Assembly: GCA_964035015.1 (NCBI GenBank) | Contig: OZ035997.1 | Coordinates: 27,780,067-27,844,066 of the forward strand | DNA length: 64,000 nucleotides | Reading direction: 5' to 3' | From: Corallium rubrum | Taxonomy: Eukaryota > Cnidaria > Anthozoa > Scleralcyonacea > Coralliidae | Shown here: piece by piece, positions 48,801 to 59,977 of the stretch | How the letters are laid out: each line of letters begins with the position of its first letter | Numbering within the stretch: the stretch's first letter is position 1 | The notes under the pieces: generated by a model | Databases searched by the model: none | The model's input: the letters and a program-made list of their open reading frames with translations, nothing else | Told to the model about the DNA's origin: nothing | Program-made: the position numbers and the translations under genes

Positions 48801-51800
48801 ATTTTTATTTTCATTTTTATTTAAAGTATTATATGTTTTTATATCATTTCTTATATATTAGGTCTTAAGTGATGAAAACAAAAGAAAGACATACGATAGT
48901 TATGGACAAACTAATTTTTCTGGTAAGTGTTCCTTTTTTAAAAGTTGTTAATTTTCTAGTCAACTCATATAATTCGAAAAACACATTATTTCATTTATTT
49001 GGCTTTTCAGTAAATACATATTTAAAAGTACAGGCCTTTTTAAAGGCCTCAAACAGATTTTTGCGGCTTTGTCTTTGCGGTAAAATTGATGACTTAGGTT
49101 ACGTCACAAGATCCCCAAGCTTTCAAGGATTTCCTTGTGAAAAGTAAAGTCCGTCATCGAAAAACTGGCCTGCATGCAGCGAGTACGCATCTTATTAAAA
49201 ATAGCTCGCAGTGCTTGTTTTTTCGTTGTGAGTTCTTTTTTATTAGATGCAAGTACTCGCTGCGAGCCTGTTTTTGCGATGACTGGCTTAAGCCTGATAA
49301 GAATACTATAGTCTGTGCCAATCAAAAGTTCAAACCTGATTCATGATGAATTTGAAAGAGTGAAGAACAAGTGTTTTGTTATTTTAGGTGGTGATCCCTT
49401 TGGTGGAGCTAATCCGTTTGGTGGCATGAATGCAGAAGATATATTAAATTCATTTTTTGGAGGAAATAACGCCGGACCTTTTGGATCGACAGGATCGAAT
49501 TTCAACTCTGGTGGTTTCCAAGAGGCTGCTCAGGTTGTGGAAATAATGTTTTCATATTAAACAATTTCCAGTATGTTATGCCCGTTTCAAACCTCGGATT
49601 TCTTTCATGTCGAATTCAATTTATAAATTTTGACAGCGGTAAGATGGCTTGATAGGAATAAATTATAAAAAATCATATTGTTTCCTCTAAAACGTTTTGC
49701 AGTGTGCATTTTTTTCCTCACTCTAGTTCCTTGCACGGCCCTAGTGTCAGTGCTAATAATTGAAAAGTTTTACACTTGCAGCATTTGTGTATCTGAACAA
49801 ATTACATTTATTATAATCTGCTAATTTAATGCAAATTAGAATTTCTGAACTTACTACAACAAAGATTTCTCCCCCTCCTGAAAGTCATGGACTGTCTAAT
49901 ACTTTTCAATACTCAAGAGTAACACTAGGGCTGTGCAAGGAACTAGAACGAGGCACAAATGTACACTGCAAAACGTTTTAGAGGAAAAAATATGATTTTT
50001 TATAAATTTTTTCCTATCGAGCCACCTTGAGAAAATCTCTGCTTTCAATTTTGTATTCCTTCTCTATCTCTTTATAGCCCATCTTGTTTGGATGCTACTG
50101 ATTATATGCGACGGTTGAAACAGCAGTCGCATATCAGTCGCATCCAACTGAATTGAATTCGACACGGCGGACATGGGATTTGTGAATCTTAGCTATAATC
50201 TTAAAAGTAAATTATTGTGGCATGGTTTCGTTTCTATTTGACAAAGTTTCTCTTTTGTCATTTTTATTTTTTGCCTACAAAATATTTTAATATTGTGTTA
50301 AAAATTAAATTGAATTGTACCAATAACTTCTATTGCATTGGACTGCGCTGTGGTATCCCACAATAAAGTGTCCCTAAAACTGATTTATTTCATGATCGCG
50401 GAATTTATAGGTTCTTGTGTTTGTAGTATTACCAGTATATCGACTGTTAATAGTAGGTCCTTTTCCGTATTTTCCCCAACATTTATTCATTTATTTATTT
50501 TTCAACTGGAATCGAACTTTCTATGCTAGTGCAGTGCTTTGACAACTGCTCTACGGAGGCCGTTGCCGAGGGCTCAGTCACGAGTTTAGTATATATGGTG
50601 ACTCTACTTGGAATTATTGGATCATCACAAGTAATATATGTTATATCTATACCAAACACTATCCCGGTATTACAAGCATCACATACAGTGTATGCTAATC
50701 TCGGTTGGACAACGGCTTCTGTAGCTCAGTAACCGGAAGGCCTTGGTGTTGCACTGTTGCATTTTTTCAACTGGTCCAAAATATCTATAGAGTACGTGGG
50801 ACTCAGATGACTGAACATAGGTTCTATTCAAAGTTGTTCGATGTAGCACATTTTTACTGCTGAATCTAGATATATCTTAGCCTAATGATTGTTATATTTA
50901 TATTTATATTTAGTACAACCTTAACTTGTCCTTCATGGAAGCTGTAAAAGGAGCGAATAAAGAACTTTCCGCGCGTACAAGAGTTGTATGCGATCGATGT
51001 AGTGGGTCTAGGGCAGAACCAGGAAGTTCTCTTTCAAGATGTACTACTTGCAATGGAACTGGGCAGGTAAACTAACGTCATTTATAATGATATAAATACT
51101 GTACATAAGTAAATGATTGGAGAGATGGACAGACGAAGATCTCTAGATTGTGTTCTATTTCGTATATAGCTATACCTTTATCTCTTGTTTTATATACTCC
51201 TGGAAGATAATAGGACGAGTGGACTCTTCTTACAGTACCTAGGCTCTAAATGTTTATATTCATGCAGAGGCTCTGAATATGATTGGGACGGGCTGCGTTG
51301 AGTGAGCGTGAGGGCGAGCTTGCTTAAAAAAAACCCTGATGCACATAAATGTTAATTTTTATCGATTATTTTAAAGATACAAGTTATTTTAGCTGAGAAA
51401 ATCAAACGAAAAGTAATTCAAGGGAGTTTATACATAACGACGAGACTTAAAGGGCAATTTAAATGTACATAAAAGAAGATTCAGTATATAACCAACTAGT
51501 GGACTACTGTATCACAAATGTTGCATTCTGATTATCACCAATAGACAGTGAGTATAGCTGAACCAGACCACTAGTAGCGAAAGAGTCGAGTTTTAAACGC
51601 AAAGTAATTGGCAAAAACTCACGTTTGCTGAGGTTTGAACTTTGTATCTTTAAATAATATTTTGTCCGAGTGTTCTCGTTGTCTAATTGTTAAATATCGA
51701 ACAACTCTAATTTTCATTTTGTAAAGGAAACAGTCAACACAGGCTTTTTCCATATGCGTTCAACGTGTCGACGATGTGGTGGAAGTGGAAATATGATAAG

Positions 51801-54800
51801 AAATCCTTGTAGAAAATGTAATGGAGCTGGTAGTGTTATGGAAACAAAGAAAGTTACTGTTCCAGTGCCGGCAGGTACATCTAACCTTGATGTAAATTAA
51901 GTCCTGGAAGCTTTTGTGTGGCAAATTTCAATCATGAATTTCGATATTTCAGAATTTCAGTGGAGATGATTTTAGTGGAGATAGTCGTCTTATGTAACTA
52001 AATATTATATTTCTATACAGGTATTGAAAATGGTCAGACAATTAGGATGCCCATGGGTGGTGGTGAAATATTCGTAACATTTAAGGTAAAAAAGAATAGG
52101 CGAATTTCAGGTATTTGAATTGCCGACGTCTGCACTTTATTTCAAGTCTTTTTTGAATATAATGCAAATGTTAAATCTTTATTCGAAAAATACGTTCTAT
52201 AGTTCTCTTGTTTTATTCATTCCAGTAATATTTTTCCCCTTTTTTATCATTATGTTTAGGTTGATAACAGCAAGATATTTGAGCGTGATGGACCGAATGT
52301 TCATTCTACAGCAGCAATAAGTTTTACTCAGGTAAAAACTATTTCGAGAATACCAATTGAAATAATATACAGTCAAATCTCTACTTATATGGGCAACTTA
52401 TTTAGGCGGATACCTCTATTAAGCAGACACCCCGATTAAACGGACACGTCCCTTAAGCGGATACCTCTCTTAAGCGGACACCTCTCTTAAGCAGACGCCT
52501 CTCTTATAAGCACACTTCTCTTAAGCGGATACCTCTTACGCGGACACCTCTCTTAAGCGGATACCTCTCTTAAGTAGACACCTCTATTAAGCGGACATCT
52601 CTCTTAAGCAGACACCTCTATTAAGCGGACACGTCTCTTAAGCAGACACCTCTTTTAAGCGGACACCTCTCTTAAGCAGACACCACTCTTGAGCGAATAC
52701 ATCTCTTAAGCATTAAGCAGACACTTATCTTAAGCGAACACCTCTCACAAGCAGACACTTCTCTTAAGCGGACACCTCTCTTAAGCGGACACCTCTTTTA
52801 AGCGGACACCTCTCTTAAGCGAATACATCTCTTAAGCGGACACCTCTCTTAAGCGGACACCTCTTTTAAGCGGACACCTCTCATAAGCGGACACCTCTCT
52901 TAAGCGGACACCTCTCTTAAGTGGACACCTCTTTTAAGCGGATGCCTCTCTTAAGCGGACACCTCTATTAAGTATTAAGCGGATACATCTCTTAAGTGAA
53001 CACCTCTCTTAAGCGGATACTTCTTTTAAGCGGATACCTCTCTTAAGCAGACACCTCTATTAAGCGGATACATCTCTTAAGCAGACACTTATAGTTTCGT
53101 CTCACTATCTTTATCTCTTCTAAAAATCGACTTGTTTTATCAAGTAACATTTATAATACAGTTAATCGTTGATGCATGGTTTATAACAAATCTGCACTTT
53201 CGCTGGTTACTATTATTAATATTTTTTCATGTATGAAAAGGCAATTTTAGGTGGTTCTCTGAGAGTTCCGGGACTACACGGGGATGTTGATATTAAGGTA
53301 TCAATATTAGTTTCAACAGTTATGACTTCGTCCTTAACTACTATCCCATCCTTCTTTCTTGTCCTTTCTGTTTCTTTTCTGTTTTTCTTTCTTCTTTCCC
53401 TTCTTCCTTTTTTTCCTTTCCTTCCCTCTTCTTCCCCTCTTCGCCCTTTCATTTATTCATGTGGTTATCGTATTTTTGCTATGTACATGTAAAGATTGTG
53501 GTAAATGTTACATTAATTTCATTACTGAAATAATGGCTAAGTCACTTATTGAAGCTTCTCCCCCCTCGCCCAGTAAATTATTTGCAGATTGACACTATAT
53601 AGTTCGTCATTTAACCAAACAATATCTGCAATCGTACCCTTTTATAAGTTTTATTTGTTGATGAATAGTTAATGGTTGTGAATATTTTATTCAGATTCCA
53701 GCAGGAACACAGTCCCATCAAAAAATTCGGCTGGCGGGAAAAGGAATTTCTCGATTAAATGGTTTTGGCAGAGGGGATCATATTGTGCATTTTCAGATGA
53801 ATATTCCCAGGTAAAAATTGCATTCATAACATTAATATTTGCAGTCACGTCTATTGAATTGAATTAAGCGCAACATAATTCAACTCATTAATAATTCATG
53901 AGCAAATCGTACAATTCTTCAGATGCGCTTAATTGTACCAGGGGAGTACTGGACAGAGGACTTGAACTGTTTGTTTTTTCAAGAAATCAAATCAATAACG
54001 CAAATTCATTCACATAATCGGTTTATTGATGCGCACACTAATTACTAATACACTGATTGATTTTGACAATAAACTACTGGAAGTCATTCAAATCTGTATG
54101 ACATAAATACGTCTGTATGTTTTAGTAATGTCGTTTTGATAACCTGAAATTCATGTAAACATTGTAGGTATTTGACTGAAAAACAAAGAGCGCTTATAAC
54201 TGCTTTTGCTGAGCTAGAAGAAGACTTACAAGGAACAGTTAATGGCATAGATAAAGAGAAAGGTGAGAAATAGTTTTTAATGTTAAAACTTTGTTTTATT
54301 AAATTCTATATATATGGAGTTCGGAAGTGGGTTTCAGTGCTTTCAAGATTAAATTCATATGCCCTGCTTATATTAATCTATTTCGATTTCAGTGAGTATT
54401 TTAATTATTCTTGATATATATTTTTCAACGTGAATTGGCCACTTTCCAAGTGTTGCGCACGCTTCATTTTCGCAGGTTTTACTTGAAACCACAGGGGCGG
54501 ATAGAGGAAGTTCACGGTTACCGTGGATCAATACTCATCTCCATAACCTTGATTTACTCTAAACATAATAAGATTGTAGCAGGGTAACCACAATAGCTTT
54601 TGGCCATTACTGTGGTCCCAAATAAATTCAAGCTAAAGAAACATATTTACAAAGTTACATATACAGACATCAAGCTAGAAACAACACGGAAGGTCAAGGG
54701 GTTTAGATAGGTCACGTGCCCGATTACATTTTATGCAAATCGTTTTCCACGAACGAGGGTCATCTACATTTTAAGTGTTTTCCAAAGAAGAGTAGTAGTA

Positions 54801-55342
54801 ATTAAGTAATGTTTCTTGAAAGTTGGTAGAGATTTGTCTTTAGTTGTAATAAGTCCTATAGTCCTAAATTCTACTTTACTCTAGTCCTATAGCATTAGGA
54901 AGTTTACTTGTATTACTCATTTTTCTCACTTGTTTCTCATTGCTCGCTTTCGTCTACTGTGGATCCCGCCAAAATGATATGCGCGCAACACTTGGCAACT
55001 CGTCAATTATTAAGACATGATCAAATGCTTGATTGTACTTGGTACATATAAGGCACTCCACGTATTGAAATGACAAAACCTGTTCGTTATATTCTAGGAA
55101 ACTTTGAGGGATCTTCTTGGGAAAATATCAGAAATCGAGCAAACCAATTCAGTGACAAAATAAAACAAGAAATGCATGATAAAACACAGAGTGATTATTC
55201 TGATGAAAAAGATGACCAAAGTGATGTTCTTCATCATTCGGATAAGACAATAAGGACTGCTTTATTTGTGGCTTTCTTACTAAGTTCCGGGATTTTCGCG
55301 GGCATCATGTTGTCCGATAAAGTTTCTTCTACAACGCTATGA
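33887..55342 (+). CDS. DNAJA3: Mitochondrial type I DnaJ/Hsp40 co-chaperone (Tid1/DNAJA3-like), 13 exons, 489 aa
   Basis: Exons: 33887-34031, 36395-36480, 38946-39026, 48862-48922, 49388-49533, 50914-51066, 51727-51874, 52021-52085, 52260-52331, 53241-53297, 53695-53810, 54168-54262, 55098-55342. All phases fit (1470 nt). Residues 1-48 are basic and Ser/Arg-rich ([18 protein letters not shown]), fitting a mitochondrial presequence. The J domain (about 53-117) has [10 protein letters not shown] and H83-P84-D85, which stimulates Hsp70 ATPase. A Gly/Phe-rich segment spans about 123-170. From Cys199 four zinc-binding motifs follow: [33 protein letters not shown]-terminal substrate-binding domains contain [20 protein letters not shown] and [15 protein letters not shown]. 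The partner should be mitochondrial Hsp70. The last exon ends in a hydrophobic stretch, unusual for Tid1. An alternative acceptor at 55052 would add 15 residues in frame. The exon 5 donor (GTTGTG) is weak. Confidence 0.93.
34852..35931. mobile_element. 1080-bp TIR element in DnaJ intron 1, 4-bp target duplication GACA
   Basis: TTACAGGTA.ACTACATCAAG ends are inverted at 35931, and GACA flanks both sides (34848-34851, 35932-35935). The TIRs are about 230 bp and contain three direct copies of TTAGGAAAATTTAACAGGAA-type sequence. The 600-bp middle has a 75-codon ORF (35153-35380) I do not recognise. A 4-bp duplication suits Chapaev- or Sola-like families, but this is not proven. Confidence 0.75.
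36580..37960. repeat. Large-unit minisatellite in DnaJ intron 2
   Basis: Six to seven diverged units of roughly 120-250 bp share TGGTGTCCATTGGTTTGGAT, CCAATTGATC.GATGGACAAG and CCAATAGGAAAATATTTGTT. The shadow ORFs on both strands only reflect this repeat. Confidence 0.85.
36700..36830. mobile_element. 130-bp palindromic MITE
   Basis: The arms GGTCTGTATAGAGAAATATT and AATATTTCTCTATACGGACC mirror each other, with inner CTCAAAAAT.ACCCT pairing. It lies inside the first unit of the minisatellite. Confidence 0.75.
38336..38843. repeat. (GTACT)n pentanucleotide microsatellite
   Basis: About 100 units, with some TGTATACTG interruptions, lie in intron 2, 100 bp before DnaJ exon 3. The unit is nearly self-complementary, so the tract can fold back. 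The LYCTV ORFs are artefacts. Confidence 0.97.
40526..41911 (-). CDS. 5'-truncated LINE reverse transcriptase with C-terminal CCHH motif
   Basis: The frame starts at the truncation point ([10 protein letters not shown] about 41908) and continues through [15 protein letters not shown] (catalytic Asp), [16 protein letters not shown] and the catalytic YADD, then a long C-terminal part with LLYGSEAWT and [12 protein letters not shown]. It ends with a zinc-finger-like [20 protein letters not shown] motif. The endonuclease and RT N-terminus are missing. This layout is common in endonuclease-type LINEs of invertebrates; the clade is not settled. Over 450 codons lack a stop, so the insertion is fairly young. 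Confidence 0.88.
   Translation of the reverse strand, partial: EKCREQHRDLYMAFIDLTKAFDSVDRPTLWRVLSRIGCPEKYIKIVRLLHDNMSASVLIDGESTESFEVKTGVKQGCVIAPTLFSIFISAVLYLVKERLPQGIDMQYRMDGKLFNLRRLRAKTLTTHMTVLELQYADDNAIVAHTEEDLQTAMDAFSHAYNALGLTLNARKTKVLFQPSPDNTHERQQPEITAGEQCLSSVDHFTYLGSCLSSKADLDAEIQVRLNSASGAFGRLRARVFDNRNIYTNTKTKVYKAIILPTLLYGSEAWTTYSRHLKSLEKYHQRCLRRILNIKWQDRRTNSSVLEEANVTSIESIIIKNQLRWAGHIVRMPMSRLPKKILYGELTNGKRIQGGQRKRFKDNLKHNLKIALGCVSSWPVAPEDWEQQASNRPGWRHAIHTGAAHSEQQRKEHSERLRSARKVRQQQAVSTAPTSTEFRCPICLRICLSRIGLHSHQRTHKQ
43055..44040 (+). pseudogene. LINE reverse transcriptase fragment with a premature stop
   Basis: The fragment contains [20 protein letters not shown] and the catalytic YADD near 43201, followed by thumb-region sequence such as [19 protein letters not shown] at 43943-43945 interrupts the frame, after which typical LINE C-terminal residues ([10 protein letters not shown]) continue to a TAA at about 44040. 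The copy is therefore both 5'-truncated and nonsense-mutated. Confidence 0.85.
44181..44276 (+). repeat. (TTCA)n LINE tail
   Basis: A pure tetranucleotide run follows AATAAA directly at the LINE 3' end. Confidence 0.95.
45528..45980 (-). CDS. Tc1/mariner-like DNA-binding (helix-turn-helix) protein without catalytic domain, 150 aa
   Basis: Residues about 7-45 form a first HTH ([35 protein letters not shown]). A linker GRPDILN follows, and residues about 68-115 look like the second HTH half ([19 protein letters not shown]). This is the paired-like DNA-binding part of Tc1-type transposases. It ends at a stop just where the DDE catalytic domain should begin, and none is found downstream. Upstream on its strand are a GTGACGTAAC CRE-like site and TATATA about 30-45 bp before the ATG. 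It may be a truncated transposase or a domesticated DNA-binding protein. It lies in DnaJ intron 3, antisense to the gene. Confidence 0.65.
   Translation of the reverse strand: MVYKGVRLSDKQRKLVVNLHRQKYSYRKIALKTGISKSSVFRAVQNNLAPHNKKKKKMGRPDILNVNDKRKLEEAVAKLKEENAKYTIKKVVETSGVCLTAASRRTFARFIHKVDMKFNNVHKNELSNIKGDSTQEVRQNKLRTSPRLNR
46272..46306 (+). promoter_or_regulatory. Third copy of the TATA promoter-like core
   Basis: GGGCGCTTGTATATATAAGC followed by GCCTTGGTTACAG matches the cores at 5901-5930 and, inverted, 4690-4725. No recognisable gene follows, so it is probably the remnant of a related element. Confidence 0.45.
46677..47029. mobile_element. Inverted-repeat remnant (TTTGCGCATGCGC arms)
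   Basis: CACCGCTGCCAAACGTTTTG at 46678 is inverted at 47001-47028. Just left lies GTCTTATC/GGGTACGA sequence like the CGTACCCAGACC repeat in the MITE at 8218-8659. It lies in DnaJ intron 3. Confidence 0.5.
47925..47985. repeat. Short hairpins TAGTCACCGA..TGAGGTGACTA
   Basis: Two nearly identical small inverted repeats, AGTCACCGAAGTCGAGGTGA and AGTCACCGAGACTGAGGTGA, lie 30 bp apart. AGTTACCTCGGTTGAGGTAA at 21155 is similar. Confidence 0.55.
49086..49290. repeat. Inverted repeat in DnaJ intron 4
   Basis: GTCATCGAAAAACTGGC with GCAGCGAGTAC on the left pairs with GTACTCGCTGCGAGCC and TTTTTGCGATGAC on the right. It is probably a MITE filling nearly half of a short intron. Confidence 0.65.
49641..50029. 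mobile_element. 389-bp foldback element in DnaJ intron 5
   Basis: AAGATGGCTTGATAGG at the left is inverted as CCTATCGAGCCACCTT at the right. The arms share CCTCTAAAACGTTTTGCAGT, AGTTCCTTGCA and CCCTAGTGT. The end GGTGGCTC also occurs at the ends of the 676-bp element at 58370-59045. Confidence 0.75.
50505..50775. mobile_element. Diverged palindromic element with tRNA-like arms, copy 2
   Basis: GCAGTGCTTTGACAACTGCT, then CTACGGAGGCCGTTGCC on the left and CAACGGCTTCTGTAGCTCAG on the right match the arms of the 490-bp element at 19251-19740. It lies in DnaJ intron 5. Confidence 0.65.
52400..53095. repeat. 17-bp minisatellite (TTAAGCGGACACCTCTC) in DnaJ intron 9
   Basis: About 40 units with GGATACC and CAGACACC variants occupy most of the intron between exons 9 and 10. 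Confidence 0.95.
53345..53450. repeat. Polypyrimidine tract in DnaJ intron 10
   Basis: CTTCTTTCC/TTTCTTTTC-rich sequence of about 100 bp lies just downstream of exon 10. Confidence 0.8.
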
Positions 55343-58300
55343 TTAGCTCTGTGATAATGTTAAAGATAATGATGATTATGATATAGATGACAATGGTGGT
55401 GATGACGATAATTAACTCTAATGACGATGATGATAACGAGGATGAAGATGATGTTGATGATGGATAGTCAAATGACGCGACTAGGAGGGTCAATATCGAG
55501 CAAAAAAGATAAGGGACCTTGGATTCTACTTAGCTCATTTTCTTTCCTTTTTGGGTAAAATGCGTAACAAGTGAAGTAGTAGATTACTTTTAATTGCTAA
55601 ATTCTCCAATACTCATGAAGTCTTTTTTGAATTGCCTAAACTCTGGACATTGACACAAGGAACATCTTCATCTTCGACATTGTCATGGTGCTCATCATCA
55701 TCATCATCATCATCATCATTGTCAGTTTCCCGGCGAATTCTAATTTGACCACGCGTGCATAACTCGCATCTTATAAAAATAAAGTAAATATATAAAATAT
55801 TTGTAATTTAAATCACCAACCTCAAACAACACGAGTTACAAACCTTTTTAAGAGACACCGCAAAACGTAGAGAAGTTCGCCATAAGGAGTTTTTCTCAGC
55901 AGTGACGTTTTATCATTTGGTCCCGTTTATTGACTGCCTTATTAGATAAAGACTGTTTTAACTTAGTTTACGTAATTCAAGATGATTCTCGCGGGCTTAC
56001 AAAAATTGATATAAAAATATATATATTTTTGTTGATGAGATCTTTAGAACTTTCATGAACCGTATCAAACTTTGTGTGGAAAAATTTATAATCTACATTC
56101 ACGCTGATTTTTTTTTAAGAAATACAGAAAGCGTTTTTTGTGTTATGCTTGAGTGATGAATACGCGCGGTTAGATACAAAAGAGAAGTGCACGCATGCAT
56201 GTTGTTTTCATAACCATTAATAGAAAGTAACTATTTTAATTTAACATTAACTTGTACATGGCATGAACTTTAGAAGCTTTTAGTTTTATAAGATTAAAAT
56301 CCACAGACATGGCTCACTAAAACTCTTAATATGTCCGTTCCGGTTAAGCTGGGCGCACACGGTTCGATTTTAGTCGGTCTATTTTTATCGGCCAACTAAA
56401 TTTTGGGCTTTTGATTAAAATCGTTACGTGTGTGGTGTCATTACCGAGCAATTTTTATCGGACAATATCAATTTTTATCGGATAATGATCACTCATTATT
56501 CTTCCTGCAGTTATTTGGTTTGATGATCGTAAAAATGGTGGCTCCAGTTGTTAAAGATGTGAGGTTTTACATGAAAATAGCATACTTGTATGGTAAACAC
56601 CGATTTATATCGGTTGACCGCCCGATAAAAATCTGCCGACTAAAATCGTAGCGTGTGCGCCAGGTTTTAGTCCGAACGGAAATCTGTATTCTCCTTATAC
56701 TTGTAATAAATGAGCACGGCAGCACGAATATATTCGATTTAAATTCACTCTCACGTGACTTTAGTGGTTCGATTTTTCCAAACTATTCTTGCTTTAGAAC
56801 ATTAAGTCTTTTTACATTATACGTCAAGTATTCATATTATAAGTTGACAGAAGCGCTATTGGGAATCGCCTTCCCGAGTGTGTATTATTAATAAAAAAAT
56901 TTTATTGAAAGTTTTTTTATTGGCAAAGGCACTCTTCAGAGTTTTTTAGGCAAGCTCTATTTGAAAGCAAAAATTAAAATATCTTGCCGTGTTCACCGGT
57001 TTTCTTTGTTTTTTAAATTATTTTTCATACGTCGTCAATTTATCGCCAAGTTTATCTCATTTCTGGTTTCGTCTTTTCCTAAAGGTAAAAAAGGCGACAA
57101 TGACGAAGAAAGTAAAAAGAAAATTGGCGGTGGAAATATGTAACCAAAGCTTTCATAAACTCATTTTGGCACCTAAACCAACTTTCGAATTCACGTCTGA
57201 CACGGCAAATCTGCCAGGATAAACTGAAAATGGAAGTACAGTATTATGAAAATGACTTGTACAAGAGTAGAAAGAATGTTAAAACCTGTATGATTTAACG
57301 TCGAGTCACTGTTTCTTGTTTGAGGAGTATTGCAAAGTTTACATGAACATTGGAAATTAAAAAAAGAAGAAATATAGGTCTTACTTGCACATGTACCATA
57401 TAATTAAGGTTGGTTTTAACTTTAACTGAATGATAAACAAAGTAAACAAATTATATATATTATTTTTCAATCTTCGTTATTTTCCAATATTCATTTAAAC
57501 TTTGTTATATTCGTCGGATAGGAACCAGAGCCGTCGTGTGCAGCTCGTAAAATATTGATGAAATTGGATCATATTGTTCAATAAAATATTATAGTAGTTT
57601 CGTATAATCGTATGTACAAAGCTAAAAAGTTAAGATCCTTAAAGAACACTAAAATTTTGATAAGGAACCATGAACGCTCAGATATTGAAAATATTTTTTT
57701 ACGCTTGTTGCATGTAAATACCCCATGTATATACCCCATGTATATACAAGTAGTCACCAGTCTAAACCTCTTGCCGAAGTCGCGCGTTTGCTGTAATTTC
57801 TGGTTAATTTTTTGAATTTTTTGATATACAATTAAGAGACGAGCCAGCCCATGCAGAATGTCGATTACCGCCGGCGGCATTGTTTTTCCTCATCTAAACG
57901 ATTGACTGGCTTATTTATATACCCGGGCTGACTACCTACCCTGCGGGTTGGCAGTCAAAGTTTTGTACGCACTACAAAGTTGTTTGTCACGGAAAGGGAT
58001 AACCCAAAATAATCTTGCCTAGAGTTCTTTCGCGGCTTTTCCCATCAGTTTTTAATCTCGTGTGGTGACAGTAAAGCCATTCACTATTGTGTCAGGTTAG
58101 CCTATATAAACGCTAGGCGGTAAACGAGATTTCTGACTTGAACTCTACTTGTAAACAGCATTCTCGCGAGTAAGCGATTGAACCAGTTGCGTCAGAATGA
58201 GAAAAATCGCCCCAAAAATCGCCCGTATAAACGCATGCATGTGAGGCATAAAACCACAACCATGAAGTGAACATGCAACTTCAGTATAGAAAGTATATGA

Positions 58301-58365
58301 GATAAAACGTTTTCTGCGAATAATAATATATATATTATCCTTTAATATTACATACAATATTCGTG
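55343..58365. other. DnaJ 3' region and gene-free spacer
   Basis: A GATGATGAC-rich stretch (55360-55470) and (ATC)n (55690-55720) lie in the probable 3' UTR. An AATAAA at about 55778 is the first good polyadenylation signal. A MITE is at 56348-56663. The rest is AT-rich with no protein-like frame. Confidence 0.55.
56348..56663. mobile_element. MITE with CTGG(G)CGCACACG ends
   Basis: CTGGGCGCACACGGTTCGAT with TTTTAGTCGG on the left is inverted as CCGACTAAAATCGTAGCGTG on the right. Inside are repeats of ATTTTTATCGG(A/C)C. Confidence 0.7.
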
Positions 58366-58369
58366 TTAA

Positions 58370-59045
58370 GGTGGCTCCATACAGTTTCTTGAAAAATGGA
58401 AAATACAAGTTTGAGAGTCCAAAACACGTGATTAAACCATTCGGAAAAAGAATAAAACTATATGTTATGAATAGTTAAACATTCGGACAATCCAAAACTG
58501 TTACCAAATAAATAGCAACAGTCGTTGCTATGGCAACAATGACGTTTCAAAATGGCTGCCAATTACCCTTCAAACTAATTTAATTCGAAAGAAACTTTGG
58601 TGACCCCCAATTTTTTTTTCATTAGAACTTTCCTGGAAGTATGAGTAATCAATATGCTGATTTTAAAAAAATTCTGTAAAACGAAATTTTTTAAAAATTA
58701 ACAAACATGATTTTTCCGATAAAAAAATTATTCCTTCTACAGAATTTTTTTTTAAAATCGGCCTATTGATTACTCATGCTTCAAGAAAAGTTTTAATGAG
58801 AAAAAAATGGGGGTCACCAAAGTTTTTCTCGAATTAAATTACTTTGAAGGGTAATTAGCAGCGATTTTGAAACGTCATTGTTGCCATAACAACAACTGTT
58901 GCTATTTATTTGGTAACAGTTTTTGATTGTCAGGCTGTTTAATTATGCATAACATTTAGTTTCATTCTTTTTTGGAATTGTTTATGCACGTGTTTTGGAC
59001 TCTCAAACTTGTATTTCCCATTTTTCAAGAAACTGTGGAGCCACC
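58370..59045. mobile_element. 676-bp foldback element with TTAA target duplication
   Basis: GGTGGCTCCATACAGTTTCT at 58370 is inverted to 59045, with TTAA on both sides (58366-58369, 59046-59049). Nearly the whole length folds back: for example CAAGTTTGAGAGTCCAAAAC, AACAATGACGTTTCAAAAT and TTGGTGACCCCC all recur inverted. A TTAA site suggests piggyBac- or Kolobok-mobilised MITEs. Confidence 0.85.
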
Positions 59046-59384
59046 TTAAAAGAGAATACGACGAGACATTTGATATGGGTAATATTTTGTCTCACAAGGT
59101 TATCTTCAAACACATACTGATCTAATTGATCAAAAACTGTTTGGCTATTTATAGATTTTCCATGCAAAAGGGAGATAGTGGTATTAAAAGCCTGGCCAAA
59201 TGCTTTCAACATCGCATCAACATCATTCAACATAGTTGAACGATGTTGAATAATGTTGAAAGTACGAGTGGCCAAATGAATTCAACATCGTCAACATTCA
59301 TGAATGACAATTAAATGAACGCAGGCCAGGGGCGGATCTAGGATTTTTCGTACGTTAGTCAAAATTTTCGTTTGTGAGCATTCG

Positions 59385-59413
59385 GGGGAGGGGGGGGGGG
59401 GGGGGGGGGGTAC
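59385..59413. repeat. Poly(G) tract
   Basis: About 25 G residues occur inside the hAT element. Similar G runs lie at 8100-8121 and 30315-30345. Array lengths may be unreliable here. Confidence 0.9.
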
Positions 59414-59977
59414 GGAGATTTTTCTGGGGGGTATGATTAGTTATTAACACCCACACTAGATCCTTTTCGGGATTTTTGGTAAATAAAACGTGAGGTGCAA
59501 AATGACTGTTTCGCCCAATATCAGGGCTCATCAGCATTCCTTCCAACATGGACAGCCTTTGGAAGGCCGAAAAAGAGCACACTGGTTTTAAATCAATTTA
59601 TTTAAATCAATTATTATCAAATCACAATTTATCACATCTGAACTAGAGATCGTATTACACCAAGCCATGTGGTCTAACAAGTCAACAAGACACTGACAGT
59701 CCATTTATATGGATAATAGATATCCAAATCAAAATGTTAAACTAATATCAGGCGACAAAAAGCATAAACAAAATGCCTACACTACAGTATATATTGGTTC
59801 GGCTGGGTTCGCGGTATATAAGTGAAATATTTAATAGTAATAAACTTTTGACCGCAGTAATATGCTAATTTCATAAACGATCGTGCCAGCCGGTCATGGC
59901 GCACAGACTGTCCGGTTAATACAAGTCCAAAACTATTATAATAAGAGTCAAATTTAGTTAAAATAGAATATATTTAC

